Of a stretch of 64,000 bases of DNA, positions 33,001 through 42,157 are shown one piece after another. The first letter of the stretch is position 1; the number at the start of each line of letters is the position of its first letter. The notes under the pieces were generated by a model. The model searched no databases and was not told the origin of the DNA. It was given only the letters and a program-made list of their open reading frames with translations. A program made the translations under genes and the position numbers. This DNA comes from Heterodera schachtii (Eukaryota > Nematoda > Chromadorea > Rhabditida > Heteroderidae): NCBI GenBank assembly GCA_023374025.1, contig SIJG01000061.1:342740-406739 (forward strand). The letters are read 5' to 3'.

Positions 33001-35685
33001 CCATTTTGCCCGTCCAGGTTCAAGGAGCAGCATCCGGAGAAGGCCAAGTCGGACGAGGAGGACGATCAGGCCAAATACTATGAGGACGCACAGCAGCGCG
33101 AGCTGCGACTGATCTACGAGGCGCAGGCGAACATCCACACGACCATGCAAAAGATGGAGCTGCAACTGAACGAAATTGTGCACTGGCAACAGAAACAGCA
33201 ACAACAACAGGCTGGAGCTGTACAGCAACAGGGAGGAGGAGCAGGTGGTTGGGGCAGTTTATGAATAAAGTTGGAAAAGGGTTATGACGACGGAAAGGGA
33301 TGTTGCTGCACAACATTTTCCTGCCAATCCAATCACCCCCGTTTCTCTCCGACAAACTTTTCCTAATTTTTTATATTTAAATCATTTTTTCAAAATATAA
33401 AAAAAAATATTTTGCCAGAAAAATTTCATTTTGCCCATTAAATTAATTGCGGGATAAATTTTATATAATTTTTTGATAAAGCACAGGTAAAAAAAAATTA
33501 TTTAGCTGATGATAAAATGACATTTTTGCGATTTTAAGCAGTGAAAAATTGTGAATTTTGGACGTATTTATAACTAGGGCTGGGATTCTTAGTTTTTTAA
33601 CTATTTTTTCTGCGGCTTTAACTCGACGAGAAATGCACGAAAAACACATTCTTTTTCGAAAATTTTTCGTTTTTAGTGCCACTATTCATCACTAGGAATC
33701 ACTATTTTGGAGCTTTGCCACTAAAAAAAACTATTTCGTAAGTTGGCCACTAAAATAATTTTTTGCCACTATTTTGGCGTTTCGTCATTATTTTTGCCAC
33801 TATTTTGGCATTTTTGGAAAACTTACCAAAAATTGCAATAAAAACGAAAAATACACCCCTAAGAATCGACCTAAAAGTTTTCAAAAATACGCCCCTAAGA
33901 ATTGGAAAAATTTCACAAAAATTCTTCCCCCAAATTTTTTTTTTCTTGTTCAATATTTGCTAAGAAAATATTTTGTAACTGCAATCAGTGAATAAAATCT
34001 TTTTCCTTAATTTTAAATTATTTTCAAATTAAAATAGCTATTTAAAAAATTACACCCCCTAAATTTGGAACTTTTTCGCCACTATTTTTTCCATTATTTT
34101 GGCTTTTTTTTGTCACTATTTAGTTAATTATTTTGGGATTTTTTATCATTAAAAATCCCAGCCCTATTTATAACCGATTATCACCAACATTTGCCATTTT
34201 TGAATCAAATTTGAAGGTGTTCCCAATAGACGCCGCCGGGGAAAGATTTTTTGAAATTTTTAATGACTTTTAAAAAAATAGACCAAATTTTACAAAATTT
34301 CAAGCTTCTCTCCTTTCTTCGCAACCCTCTCCCCTCCGAAAAACTAAAAAAAAAAATTTACAAAAAGAAATTTTTCAATAAAAAATTCTTAGGAAATAAT
34401 TTAACAAGAAAATTTTAAAGAACAAAATTTTTAGCGATTTTTTGGAAAATTTTATAAAAAATAGTAATTCATCGTAAAATTTTGAAAAATCGCTAAAAAA
34501 TTTGCTGCATAACTTTTTTTTTTTATATTATTCTACAGCAGTTCCTCCCGCCGCCGGCACTTTCCTGGCCCACGAGAAGAACGAGCTGATCCTGGGCATG
34601 CGCGAACTGAGCACCACGCTGCGCGAGATGAAAAACTACGTGACGGAGACGTACACGCGCGCGTACAACATTGAGCAAAAAGTCATCCAACAGCAGCAGC
34701 ACCAGCAGCAACAGGCACAAGCTGGTGGAGCAGGGGTTGGCACTGCGGTAAGCATGTGCCATAATAGTTGGACAAAGTTCTCTTTGAATGCGCTTCTTCA
34801 TCCCGCCCTGGTTGTTTCCCACCAAAAAATTTAAAAAAAGATCCAAACAGAAAATTTTCAAAAAAAAAAACACTAGAAATTTTTTTTATAGCAAATTGCA
34901 GGAAAATCTTTTCAATTTAATCATAAAATTTTATAAAAATCGCTATAAAAAATGAAAAAAACAATAATTTTTAGACGAAAAAATAGCATATAATTCCCCA
35001 CTATCAAATTTTCATATTTATTATCATAATGTGCATTTCCCTAACGCGGCAGGTCCACCCGAATGCCGCTGCTGATCAGACGGTGGTGCGCAACTATTTG
35101 GAGCAAATTCAGCAGGAAGTGCGCCAGATTCGGTCCAACCAACAAATGGTGGCACAACAGCAGCAACAAAATCATCAACAACAGCAGCAACATCACCAAT
35201 ACGGCACGCCAAACAGCCCAACGACGACGGCGACGACCTGTGTGAGCAGCACAATGCTCATCACCATCATACTGCTCCAAACCGTGGCGTTGGGCGCACT
35301 CATTTTTATACGGTACAGTTTCAATCAATCCATGGCATGCGAATTCTACTTTCCGGCCCCCGTCGTTTCCTCCCCGTATCGTTCCCGTCTGAAAAATTTT
35401 TAGAGGAATTTCTGGTAACCCCCCCCCCCTGCGATTAACAAAAAAAAATTTTTGTTTTTTCAAAAGATTTCTTTCAAAAAAATCTTTCAGTAAAATGACT
35501 CAAAAATTTTTTTTTTTTTTTTTACTATAAACATTTCAGAAATTTGGAGAACTAAAAAATTCTTTTTTTTTTTAAAATTTTTTCATAGAGGGTGGGATGA
35601 TGTCATAAGTTCACTTCTCCACCAAATTCAACGCTTTTTCTCCCCATATTTCAGCAGCAAAAGTGACAAGGCCAAGTTCTACTGA
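24075..35685 (+). CDS. ile-1: ERGIC-53/LMAN1-type ER-Golgi cargo lectin
   Basis: Eleven exons with GT-AG introns join in frame into 543 residues: 24075-24214, 25159-25282, 25333-25436, 26553-26689, 27551-27601, 28309-28503, 29310-29463, 33018-33244, 34539-34747, 35053-35312 and 35655-35685. A signal peptide ends near residue 35. The L-type lectin domain runs to about 290 (RRFEYKHSF, LAQRDGTIPFW, GGDGLAIWY, LDSFDNDGQRNNPA, CQRDFRNKQYPV, GFFGVSAATGGLADDHDV). A Glu/Gln-rich coiled region with polyglutamine tracts follows, then one membrane helix at about 514-533 and a short cytosolic tail ending KAKFY. The basic-aromatic tail resembles the KKFF-type signal for ER exit and retrieval. The family binds high-mannose glycoproteins in the ER and carries them to the Golgi intermediate compartment. 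Human ERGIC-53 has 510 residues. Introns are swollen by MITEs and SINEs. Confidence 0.92.
24395..24705. repeat. inverted repeat in lectin intron 1
   Basis: TTGCAAAACCAAAGGGTGGG near 24440-24460 is mirrored by CCACCCTTTGGTTTTGC near 24640-24660, with AT-rich flanks also complementary. This looks like a small non-autonomous element; I did not find a clean target duplication. Confidence 0.4.
25500..25960. repeat. tandem duplication in lectin intron 3
   Basis: The stretch from about 25525 to 25690 (GGGTCTCCAGAAAAACTCA, CGGACTCCATTA, GCGCGTAAAAAA) is repeated with changes at about 25785 to 25950. The second unit is preceded by a run of ten G. Confidence 0.6.
28011..28264. mobile_element. hAT-like MITE in lectin intron 5
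   Basis: Termini CAAGGGCGTAGC and GCTACGCCCTTG are perfect inverted repeats flanked by the 8-bp duplication CGCCTCCC (28003-28010, 28265-28272). The subterminal regions are an 18-base G run on the left and C runs on the right, so the two arms could pair. It ends only 44 bases before exon 6 and could affect splicing. Confidence 0.85.
29541..29808 (+). mobile_element. tRNA-derived SINE copy 1 (lectin intron 7)
   Basis: The head carries RNA polymerase III promoter boxes. A box-A-like TGGCTCAGTGGTTAGTG lies at 29554-29570 and a box-B-like GGTTTGATTCC at 29597-29607, spaced as in a tRNA. A conserved body follows (ACCGCACTTTGGCTCTC, GGTAAATAAA) with a tail ending CATTTAGTCCA. Not a functional tRNA. 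Confidence 0.75.
29870..30640. repeat. dispersed repeat shared with 43.79-45.33 kb
   Basis: Collinear with the sequence from about 43790 to 44399 and again from 45256 to 45330. Landmarks are AAATGTCAATTCTACTTTGC, TTGGCTACAGAATAAATTAG and TTATGTGTATTCA. The 848-bp MITE at 44400 is absent here, so this copy shows the empty site. No coding capacity is recognised. Confidence 0.75.
30641..30905 (+). mobile_element. tRNA-derived SINE copy 2 (lectin intron 7)
   Basis: Same family: box-A-like TGGCCCAGTGG near 30655 and a canonical box B GGTTCGATTCC near 30698, then the conserved body and tail (GAGTTCCTTGATGCGCTGAA). It also follows the dispersed repeat to its left, as copy 5 does at 45.41 kb. Confidence 0.75.
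31275..31540 (+). mobile_element. tRNA-derived SINE copy 3 (lectin intron 7)
   Basis: A diverged copy: AGCCAAGTGGTTAGTGCC as box A and GGTTCGATTCC as box B, followed by GACCGCACTTTGGCTCTC and a tail with TGATGCGTTGAA. Differences from the other copies are scattered, consistent with an older insertion. Confidence 0.7.
31915..32075 (+). mobile_element. SINE 3' fragment
   Basis: Only the body and tail are present (GGCGAGTAAATAATTTGGA, CATGACGCGTTAAATGGC); the promoter head is missing. This is a 5'-truncated or eroded copy. Confidence 0.55.
32312..32960. repeat. ACATATTT-word repeat in lectin intron 7
   Basis: Starts with TAGGGCTGGGAATTTATG and continues with many TACATATTT-type words, as in the MITE at 23177. 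No matching right terminus was found, so this may be a truncated member. Confidence 0.45.
33575..34166. mobile_element. hAT-like MITE in lectin intron 8
   Basis: Termini TAGGGCTGGGATT and AATCCCAGCCCTA are flanked by the perfect 8-bp duplication TTTATAAC (33567-33574, 34167-34174). The interior repeats GCCACTATTTT words and contains the minus-strand form of the TTCTTAGGGGTGTATTTT motif twice. Confidence 0.88.
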
Positions 35686-36687
35686 GCAGCAGCTGTCATT
35701 TGCTTTCTACCGGCTTCTTCTAAAATGCATAAAACGAAACATTTTTTTCCCATTTTTTCAAAAATTTACTTTTTAAAATTTTGTTGTCAAAAAAGGCATT
35801 TCATAAATTTTCTAAATGCGCATTACACTTGTCGAAAGTTTCCGTTTCATTCCAAAAACAGAGCTTTTTACAAGATTTTTGAAAAATTTGAGTGGCATTT
35901 CAGACTCCGGCGCTGTAGAGAGGTGCCGATGGGAAAAATGAAATTTTTTCTAAAATTTTGCCAAATTTTTCTTAAAATTTCTTATTTTCCGTTTCTTGAG
36001 AGGGGCTGTTAAATTTTCTTAATTATTCATTTCGACAAAATCTTTTTTGTTGATGTTTCAGTGAATTCTCATATCATTTTATGTTGTATTATGAACATAC
36101 ACGGGCAAAGGGGGCGCGTCAGAAATTTGCCTTTACAAAATACGAAATCCCACCCCCCCCCACCTCAGAGGCAAAAATTTTTACAAAATTAAAAAAACGC
36201 TTAAAAATTTTTCTAACGATTATTTTTTTTTAATCCACTTCTTTTTTGCGGCGCTTTTCCAAAAAAAATTTACGGAACCAGGGGGCCGGCGGTGACGACC
36301 GATAGAGGCGCCGCCCGGAAAATTTTTGAAAAAATTGCTAACAGGTTTTTCACTAAAACCATTTATAATTTTTTAAAATTTATGAAAGCCAGCTTTGTAA
36401 AAAATTTGCGCACTTGGAAAAGATGAAACATAATGTTGTAAAAATCCTTACTAAGTGCAATTCAAAAGCGTTAAATTTTGGAGCTTTTGGAACAAAAATT
36501 TTGGTTTTTTTTCCAATTTTAATAGGGTTTTCCCATCTTTACAAGTTGCATTTTCGATTTTCGCCAAAAATTTTACAAATACAATTTCGAAATTGACCCC
36601 CCCCCCCCCTTGTCCACCTATGATTATGAATCTAATTGATCGGTGGTTGGAATCAGTTTGGTGCTGTTTCAGTGTATTTAATGGGTT
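35686..36687. other. downstream of lectin gene, no gene
   Basis: Presumably the lectin 3' untranslated region followed by intergenic sequence. AT-rich with runs of C near 36150 and 36600. I see no coding region. Confidence 0.45.
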
Positions 36688-38461
36688 TTCATGATGATTT
36701 TGATCAAAAACAAATTTTACACACTGAAATGTACACTGTCCTTGCGATTTTTTTTTTTGTCTCTTAAGTGCCAAATTGGTCCACCGATTACAAAAGCGAT
36801 TTTTTTTTTAATTGAATTTCATGCCTATTTGGACCAATTTTCATTTTTCATTTCCACAATTGTTTGGCGTGGTGTATTTTTGTTGTTATTATTGAAGTGA
36901 TATAAATGTTTGGGAGAAACACAGTGAAAAACAAAAAAGAATGCATTAATGAAAAATTAATATACTTTTAAGTGGTAGTTTCGTTAAGAAAAAAATTACA
37001 CAGAATACTGCCCTAAAACCAAAATTTTATGAAATTTTAGTCAAATGTCTTAGAATTTTAAGATATTAATTATCATAAATTTTTTTAATATGTATTCTGT
37101 CTGGTCACATAATAGAAAAGTACATAATTTAGAAAAAATCACTTTCAGAAGAGAGAAAGAAGAAGAAAAATTGGAAGGAAAACGACAAATAATTCAACAA
37201 CAAATTAAAAATAAAATTAATCCAAAGTAAATAAATAGTCAAAAAAAAGAAGCATTTAGTGACGAAGCCCAAAAGATTGATTTCTAGTGACTAGGGATGG
37301 TATTTTTAGGCACAAAAAATCTCAAAATATTTTTTTTGAATATAATAATTATAATTTATGGAATCAATATTTGGGAAAATATTTTTCAATTCTTAGGAGG
37401 TGCTTTCTTGAAACTTAACGAAATTTTTTGAAATTTTGCTGATAATTGAAAACACTTAGGGCTATCGAATGATATCAAGAATTAAAAATTTAATTGCTTT
37501 TGAGCAAAGTTGTTAGCAATATTTTTTATTTGATGGTTTTGATTAACGACTCAGCACTCTTTTTGGGTGAAATTAATATTTAAATGAAAATATAATACAA
37601 ATTTTCTTGATAATTTTCATCCAATGTCATTTAATGTGTGATAATTAGGGCTCGAAATTATAAGGACTAAAAAACGTCAAATTCAAATATGGACCATCAT
37701 AATACGGACTAAAAATGCCCGAAATATGGACTAAAAAGCTCAAAAATTACAAATATGGACTAAAAAGCTCAAAAATTACAAATATGGACTAAAAACTACC
37801 AAAATATAAATTTTAAACCCTAAAAAATTCAAGAAAACCCCACAAAATATAGATTTATATGGACTAAAAACCTTCACTAAAACAAAAAATTGTAACGTAG
37901 AAATGCTAATTTTGAGCCCCTTTCTTCATAGCATAGGCGCAGAAAAAATATAAATCCATATAATTTCAAGCCCTAGAATCTTAGTCCATTTTTTTTTGAA
38001 AAATTAATTCTACGACATTAAAAATTGCGTTTCCAGACAGTTTTGCCTATGTCTAAAATCGGGTTCACATTTGAATTTTTTAATCCTGATAGCCTAAATA
38101 GCATTAATAGATGATATGAAGTGATTAAGTCCGCTAATTTGGTCAAATTAGTTTTTAAAAAATCAGCAATTATCCAAACAATAGAATGCTCTTAATAAAC
38201 AAGAAGACTATGTTTTCGTAATTTTAATGCTATCTAAGCCATCAGGGATTGAAAAAAATATAAAATTTTAATTTTAAAAAAATTTAGAAAACTTTCATGG
38301 AAGACAAAAAAACCTGTAAAATTTGAAATTTTTCGTAAAAATTCTTAAAAAATACATACGTTTTTCTCAACATAAATTGTAAGAGAAATCTTACAAAAAC
38401 AGAAATGCCAATTCTACTTTGCTTTTTTCCTATTAATTTGGGCATTTTATGCAGTGTGGTG
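36688..38461. repeat. 1774-bp direct repeat, left copy
   Basis: Nearly identical to 42151-43924, with only a handful of base and homopolymer differences seen. It starts TTCATGATGATTTTGATC and ends ATTTTATGCAGTGTGGT. The left end matches the end of a repeat at 8.9 kb, so it is probably a true element terminus. The right end is different: the second copy continues into sequence also present at about 30.0 kb, whereas this copy stops at the GC-rich island. No gene is recognised inside. Confidence 0.9.
37646..37975. mobile_element. MITE inside left direct repeat
   Basis: Inverted termini TAGGGCTCGAAATTATA and TATAATTTCAAGCCCTA enclose repeated ATATGGACTAAAAA words. The flanking 8-mers do not match, so the target duplication has decayed or the ends are slightly off. 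Related to the nested element at 53424-53724. Confidence 0.65.
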
Positions 38462-38830
38462 AGTAGTTTACCCACCCGCACCGTCGTCAGGCGTGAACCT
38501 GTGGGGGCGGTGCGGGTCTTTGATGTTGCCGCCTGCGCGCCGCCTGTTTTTCGCGCACAAGCGCGTGCCTGTGGGGTGTGCCGGGAGCGTCGTCAGAGGA
38601 GGGGGTCCGGGAGGGGGAGGGGAGGTGTCAGTTTTCGCGCAATGTGTTGGGGGGTGGGGTGCGTGCGGGAAAGGAGAAGAGTCGGGACCGTCGTCAGAGG
38701 AGGGGGAGGGGGAAGCCCGGAGGGCAGGGGGCCGTCGTCAGAGGCGGCGGCACGCGACCCCGCGCCGGGGGGGAGGCCCGGAGGGCAGGGACCGTCGTCA
38801 ATATTTAATTTATGCATCCCCCCCCCGCCC
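38462..38830. repeat. GC-rich CGTCGTCAG repeats at island edge
   Basis: Five copies of a CCGTCGTCAG-like word occur in about 330 bp (near 38481, 38587, 38688, 38731 and 38790), separated by G-rich spacers. Base composition differs sharply from the flanks. It marks the left edge of the virus-like island. Open frames cross it, but none has a recognisable protein, so I do not call a gene. Confidence 0.6.
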
Positions 38831-39202
38831 GCGGACGGAGGGGCTGATGATCCCCCCCCCCCATTTTCTGGCGGCAGGGGTAATCTTTTGTATTGTCCGA
38901 AAGGAAAAAAGAAGGGGGCGGATGCCCCCAAGGGAATTGGTGCACAAAATGTTGCCGGCCGGCCATTCACTCCGGGCGTTTGCTTTGCCGAGGAGCGGTC
39001 AACATGTGCAAAGTTGGCTTTGTTGTTGATCTGCACTTTCGACTGGACAAAGTAATTTGGGGCGGGGCGAAATGATGGACAAAAGTTTTGAATAATTTGG
39101 GAGGCGGTAGGGCCACACTTTTCATTCGGCTCTGATCACAACTTTTTTTTTACGTTTGATCAAAAATATTTTTATTAATATTATTTTTCATTCATAAAAT
39201 TA
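38831..39202. other. GC-rich island segment, gene uncertain
   Basis: Several overlapping frames are open here on both strands because of the GC-rich composition. I cannot choose between them and recognise no motif. C and G homopolymers at 38817-38862 also make the frames unreliable. Confidence 0.3.
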
Positions 39203-39714
39203 TTGTTTTTTTTTATCAATATGACTTACTCCCCCTCTAAATTCCCATGGGTCCCCGTCCCGAACTGTGTTTGTCCAAATTTGGACAACGAATGTTTGCG
39301 ACCCGCCCCATACACCCGGCCAATTCTTTGTGTAAATAAGGTGATAAAAAACATCACATACTTTTTGGCCACTGGCGGGGAATTGGAGCCGGGTGAAAAT
39401 GCATTTATTTATTGATATTAATTATTAATAATAATTAAGGCGGCGGCTCTTCTCCAAGTGCAGGCGGATGCTCTCCGCCGCTGGCCATTGCCCTTTACGT
39501 GTGCTCCATGTTTTTGATTGTGTGTCTCGTCACGGCGGGGCGGTCAATTCTCCCACAAAGATTTTCTCTACAGTATGCTTTTCAGCTCATCCTCTTTTAC
39601 GTGGCGTTTCGTTGTGCGCGCGGACGCTCCAACGAGTACATTGTTGCCGACAATGTCGACAACGGGCCCGTGCGTTTGGCCCGCGCTGTTGCGCCTCGAA
39701 GTGAGACGGGATAG
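39203..39714 (+). CDS. unknown island protein with membrane helices
   Basis: Probably two exons. The first is open from 39203 (alternative ATG 39221) and is Pro/Cys-rich (PWVPVPNCVCPN). The second open stretch begins before 39464 without an ATG and encodes two hydrophobic stretches (LAIALYVCSMFLIVCLVTAG and LQYAFQLILFYVAF) followed by a basic tail. A GT at 39330 and a CAG at 39461-39463 would join them in phase as an intron of 134 bases; this is a prediction. Its position in an island with a packaging ATPase makes a virion or membrane protein possible, but no family is recognised. If unspliced, the first part alone is a 70-residue protein. Confidence 0.45.
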
Positions 39715-39734
39715 GGAGGATTACCCTCTCAATT

Positions 39735-39800
39735 ATGCTAATTAATTCCATCATTTTCAAGTGGCTTTTCGGATTGCCGCACGCCGTCGCCCTGCGGTAA
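39735..39800 (+). CDS. possible 21-residue peptide
   Basis: A very short open frame with hydrophobic content (KWLFGLPHAVAL), just downstream of the membrane-protein candidate. It could equally be chance or 3' untranslated sequence. Confidence 0.15.
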   Translation: MLINSIIFKWLFGLPHAVALR

Positions 39801-40316
39801 AATAATAAGAATGTGGGATGTAATTTATGGAAATAATACTTAAAAATTAGGCCCCGGCCCCCTGATGAGTCGGACGGACGGAAAGGACGTGAAAAGAATG
39901 AATGAATGAATTATGAAAATTAACAATTAACAATAATATGATCTTTTTTAAATTTTGATCTTTTACTCATTTTTAATTTTGGGATTTTTTTTAATTGGGT
40001 CAATAAATTGCATATATACATTATTTGTTGGTGTTCATTCCGTCAAAACAATTTTGCGATGGGATTTTGTATGTAGGTCAAGAATTTGGGCGGGATTTGA
40101 TGGGTTAATGTGATAAACAGAATAAGTGGTGTATTTAACGCAACGGACGGTCCCGAGTTCGTCAGTAGCATTTTCACTTAAATTCTTATAAAATTAAAAA
40201 ATATTTTTGCATATCTTTTGCGTAATTAAAATTAAAATATAATGTCAATAAATGCATAATTTTTCACCCCACTTTTCTTAAGCCTAAATTTTCGCACCCT
40301 TTCCATTGTGTCAAAA
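39801..40316. other. island intergenic segment
   Basis: No gene. It includes a TATA-like TATTTAACG at about 40131 and AT-rich sequence leading to the ATG at 40317. Confidence 0.35.
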
Positions 40317-40626
40317 ATGTCCAATGACCCTCAAAACACTTCATCAGACGCAGATGGACCGGAAATGCCAGATGAGCGCCAGCTCTGGTTGGAAATGTTT
40401 GAGAGCGGCGATTATGAAGTAGTAAAGCCGCGCTAATTTGTTTTTTAATGAACACATTTCATCATTCCCTCAGCTCCTCAGCTGGTTTGGTCGTGACCGG
40501 GCCAAACAAATCATGGAGGATCTGCGCAAGTTCGCCGAAGAGACGGGACGAGAATGCACTCATGTGAAAATGTTATTGGACAAGATCAATCGCGGAATGA
40601 TTAATTGGAAGAAAGAGGGTGAATAA
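40317..40626 (+). CDS. small acidic island protein, probably spliced
   Basis: The ATG at 40317 opens an acidic stretch (DADGPEMPDERQLW) that ends unspliced at 40436 after 39 codons. A GT at 40419 and a CAG at 40471-40473 bound a 55-base intron. Removing it keeps phase and joins a second coding stretch (WFGRDRAKQIMEDLRKFAEE) ending at 40626, giving about 85 residues. The short size and clean GT-AG ends are normal for nematode introns. The protein looks helical in its second half. No family is recognised. Splicing is predicted, not shown. Confidence 0.5.
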
Positions 40627-40803
40627 TATGTGGAAGAGCATTTGTGATGATTGTGATTATGCAATTCTTCATTATTCCAATGAGTTGATGGTTGGGGTGG
40701 TGCTTCTATTAATAAATGTTAAAAAGTTGAGCATTTTGGTTTGGGGGCTTAAAAGGGGCGGGGTTTAATTTAATGGATGGTTGGTCAGTCGAGAGTTCAG
40801 GTG

Positions 40804-40810
40804 TATATAA
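40804..40810 (+). promoter_or_regulatory. TATA box of the 251-residue gene
   Basis: TATATAA in a GC-richer context (GTGTATATAAGCCGGGC), 84 bases upstream of the ATG at 40894. Confidence 0.55.
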
Positions 40811-40893
40811 GCCGGGCAAATTTTGTTTCTTTTCAACTTTTACGAAATCATTCCTCAAAAATCGTGTCCCGTTTCTTACCAAATGGCTATTAA

Positions 40894-41649
40894 ATGAGTG
40901 ACAAAAAATCGTTAATCAACCAAATTCTGGGTGAGGCTGATTTGACCATTAGCACGAGCGGCATAACAGTGAGCGGACCCCGTCTGTCAACCCCCCGCTT
41001 TATTCCTTTTGATGAGAGTGGTAGATGCCGCTCATGTAAAGCTACAGAGGTTGAGGTAGACACAATGACGACAAAAGAGGGCATCACCTTGTGGTGCACC
41101 CGCGTGGACAAAACACAATTCATCCCTTTCGATGTCGTCTATGATCTTCCTGGGCATTGCTTCTTCCGTGTAAAAAATAAAGCGAGAGTGTTCAATGTGC
41201 CATACAGTGACCTACCGTCCGACTCAATCAGCACCACTACCACCACCACCACCACAAAAACAGCAACATCAACCCAAGGCACGCAGACTGAGGAGCAGGA
41301 GTTGAAGCGTAAGGCCAAGGTTGCACTTGACTTGGTGGAAGCAGGACTATTGGCCGACGCTATGCAGGACGGCGCGCGGTGGAAGAAAGCAAAGACTGCA
41401 ATTAACGTGCTTGGCAATCTCCTGTTGGCTGAGTCGTTGAGCAGCAGCAACAACAAAGCCGACAAAAAGAATGAACCCCCTGTAAGTGGACCATCCGCGC
41501 AACCAATTGTCAAAGAAGAAAGAGGAGGAGGAGACAAAAAGGAAGAGACCAAAGTTGCGCCGCCTACCAATGAGGAGGATATTGGTGATATTGACAAAAC
41601 TCTTGACGAATTTTTCCATAGTATCCAGGCTTCAACCGCCAACTTGTAA
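40894..41649 (+). CDS. unknown 251-residue island protein
   Basis: A single open frame with its own TATA box. The N-terminal half contains two FIPFD motifs at residues 36-40 and 76-80, suggesting an internal duplication. Four cysteines lie around them (45, 48, 68, 89), including a CRSC pair. A Thr-rich linker (about 113-128) leads to a charged helical segment (EEQELKRKAKVALDLVEAG) and a Lys/Glu/Pro-rich tail ending in an acidic patch. No signal peptide or membrane helix. The stop is 13 bases before the TATA box of the packaging ATPase gene, so the genes are tightly packed as in viral genomes. I do not recognise the family. A structural or accessory role in the virus-like element is inference from neighbourhood. 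Confidence 0.75.
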   Translation: MSDKKSLINQILGEADLTISTSGITVSGPRLSTPRFIPFDESGRCRSCKATEVEVDTMTTKEGITLWCTRVDKTQFIPFDVVYDLPGHCFFRVKNKARVFNVPYSDLPSDSISTTTTTTTTKTATSTQGTQTEEQELKRKAKVALDLVEAGLLADAMQDGARWKKAKTAINVLGNLLLAESLSSSNNKADKKNEPPVSGPSAQPIVKEERGGGDKKEETKVAPPTNEEDIGDIDKTLDEFFHSIQASTANL

Positions 41650-41661
41650 ACATTTTCGCAC

Positions 41662-41668
41662 TATAAAA
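41662..41668 (+). promoter_or_regulatory. TATA box of the ATPase gene
   Basis: TATAAAA begins 13 bases after the stop of the preceding gene and lies about 31 bases before ATG 41699. This implies a very short leader and independent transcription of each island gene. Confidence 0.6.
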
Positions 41669-41698
41669 GTCCTTTTTTTCTTTTCTTACTCATTGAAA

Positions 41699-42157
41699 AT
41701 GATTAATGCACAATCGTTCACCAATAAAGACATCAGTTTTAAACTCCCTTTTGGTCTAATCATTTCCGGACCCTCCTCTTCTGGAAAGACTCAGTTCTTG
41801 CTAAAATTTCTTGCCCAATCTGATGAATTAATTGCACCCAAACCGGTCTCCATCCTCTATTGCTTTGGGGAGATGAACTCAGCGGTGCCGGTGCTTCAAA
41901 AGGCGGGAGTCGATGTGTATGCGGGAGTGCCATCGGAAGAACTGCTCAAACGCATGGCAAAACCCCTTTTGCTCATCCTCGACGATTTGATGCTGTCCAT
42001 TGACGAACGGTACTTGTCCGAGTTGTTCACAAAAAAGTCACATCATCACCAATTTGCTGTCGTTTTTGTCACTCAAAATTTGTTTGAGCGAAAAATCAAA
42101 GTTGCTCGTCTGTCCGCCCAATACCTAGTACTGATGCGAGCCCCCAACTCTTCATGA
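41699..42157 (+). pseudogene. Maverick/Polinton-type packaging ATPase, 3'-truncated
   Basis: 152 codons remain. A P-loop GPSSSGKT lies at residues 24-31, close to the N-terminus, followed by ILYCFGE. Walker B is LLLILDDL at about 90-97. Then come LFTKKSHH and the VTQNLF motif, and finally the QYLVLMRAP strand. This order matches the FtsK/HerA-like genome-packaging ATPases of Maverick/Polinton elements and related DNA viruses. In that family the protein continues beyond this strand. Here the frame is cut at 42150, exactly where the right 1774-bp repeat begins, and the stop comes from the repeat. The start is set by the TATA box and by the family's short N-terminus. The gene is broken and probably inactive. 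Confidence 0.8.

Larger units (their letters stand above)
38462..42150 (+). mobile_element. virus-like (Maverick/Polinton-related) island fragment
   Basis: A 3.7-kb segment with higher GC, closely spaced plus-strand genes and gene-specific TATA boxes, containing a packaging ATPase. No polymerase B, integrase, protease or recognised capsid gene is present, and no terminal inverted repeats are seen. The right end is truncated within the ATPase and the left end is a GC-rich repeat array. It is best read as an integrated fragment of a larger element. Confidence 0.65.

Noticed and set aside
38405..39055. Long open frame of 216 residues through the GC-rich array, plus overlapping frames on both strands
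   Set aside because: The frames are open because of GC-rich composition and cross a tandem array and homopolymers. No motif or consistent start was found.
39850..39890. Hammerhead-ribozyme-like core (CTGATGAGTC...GGAAAGG)
   Set aside because: The CTGATGA and GAAA boxes are present, but the base before GAAA cannot close stem II and I found no partner for stem III upstream. Probably chance.
41139..41642. Minus-strand frame of 167 residues opposite the 251-residue island gene
   Set aside because: It is antisense to a better supported gene with its own TATA box. Its Ser/Val runs are complements of Thr and acidic codons.
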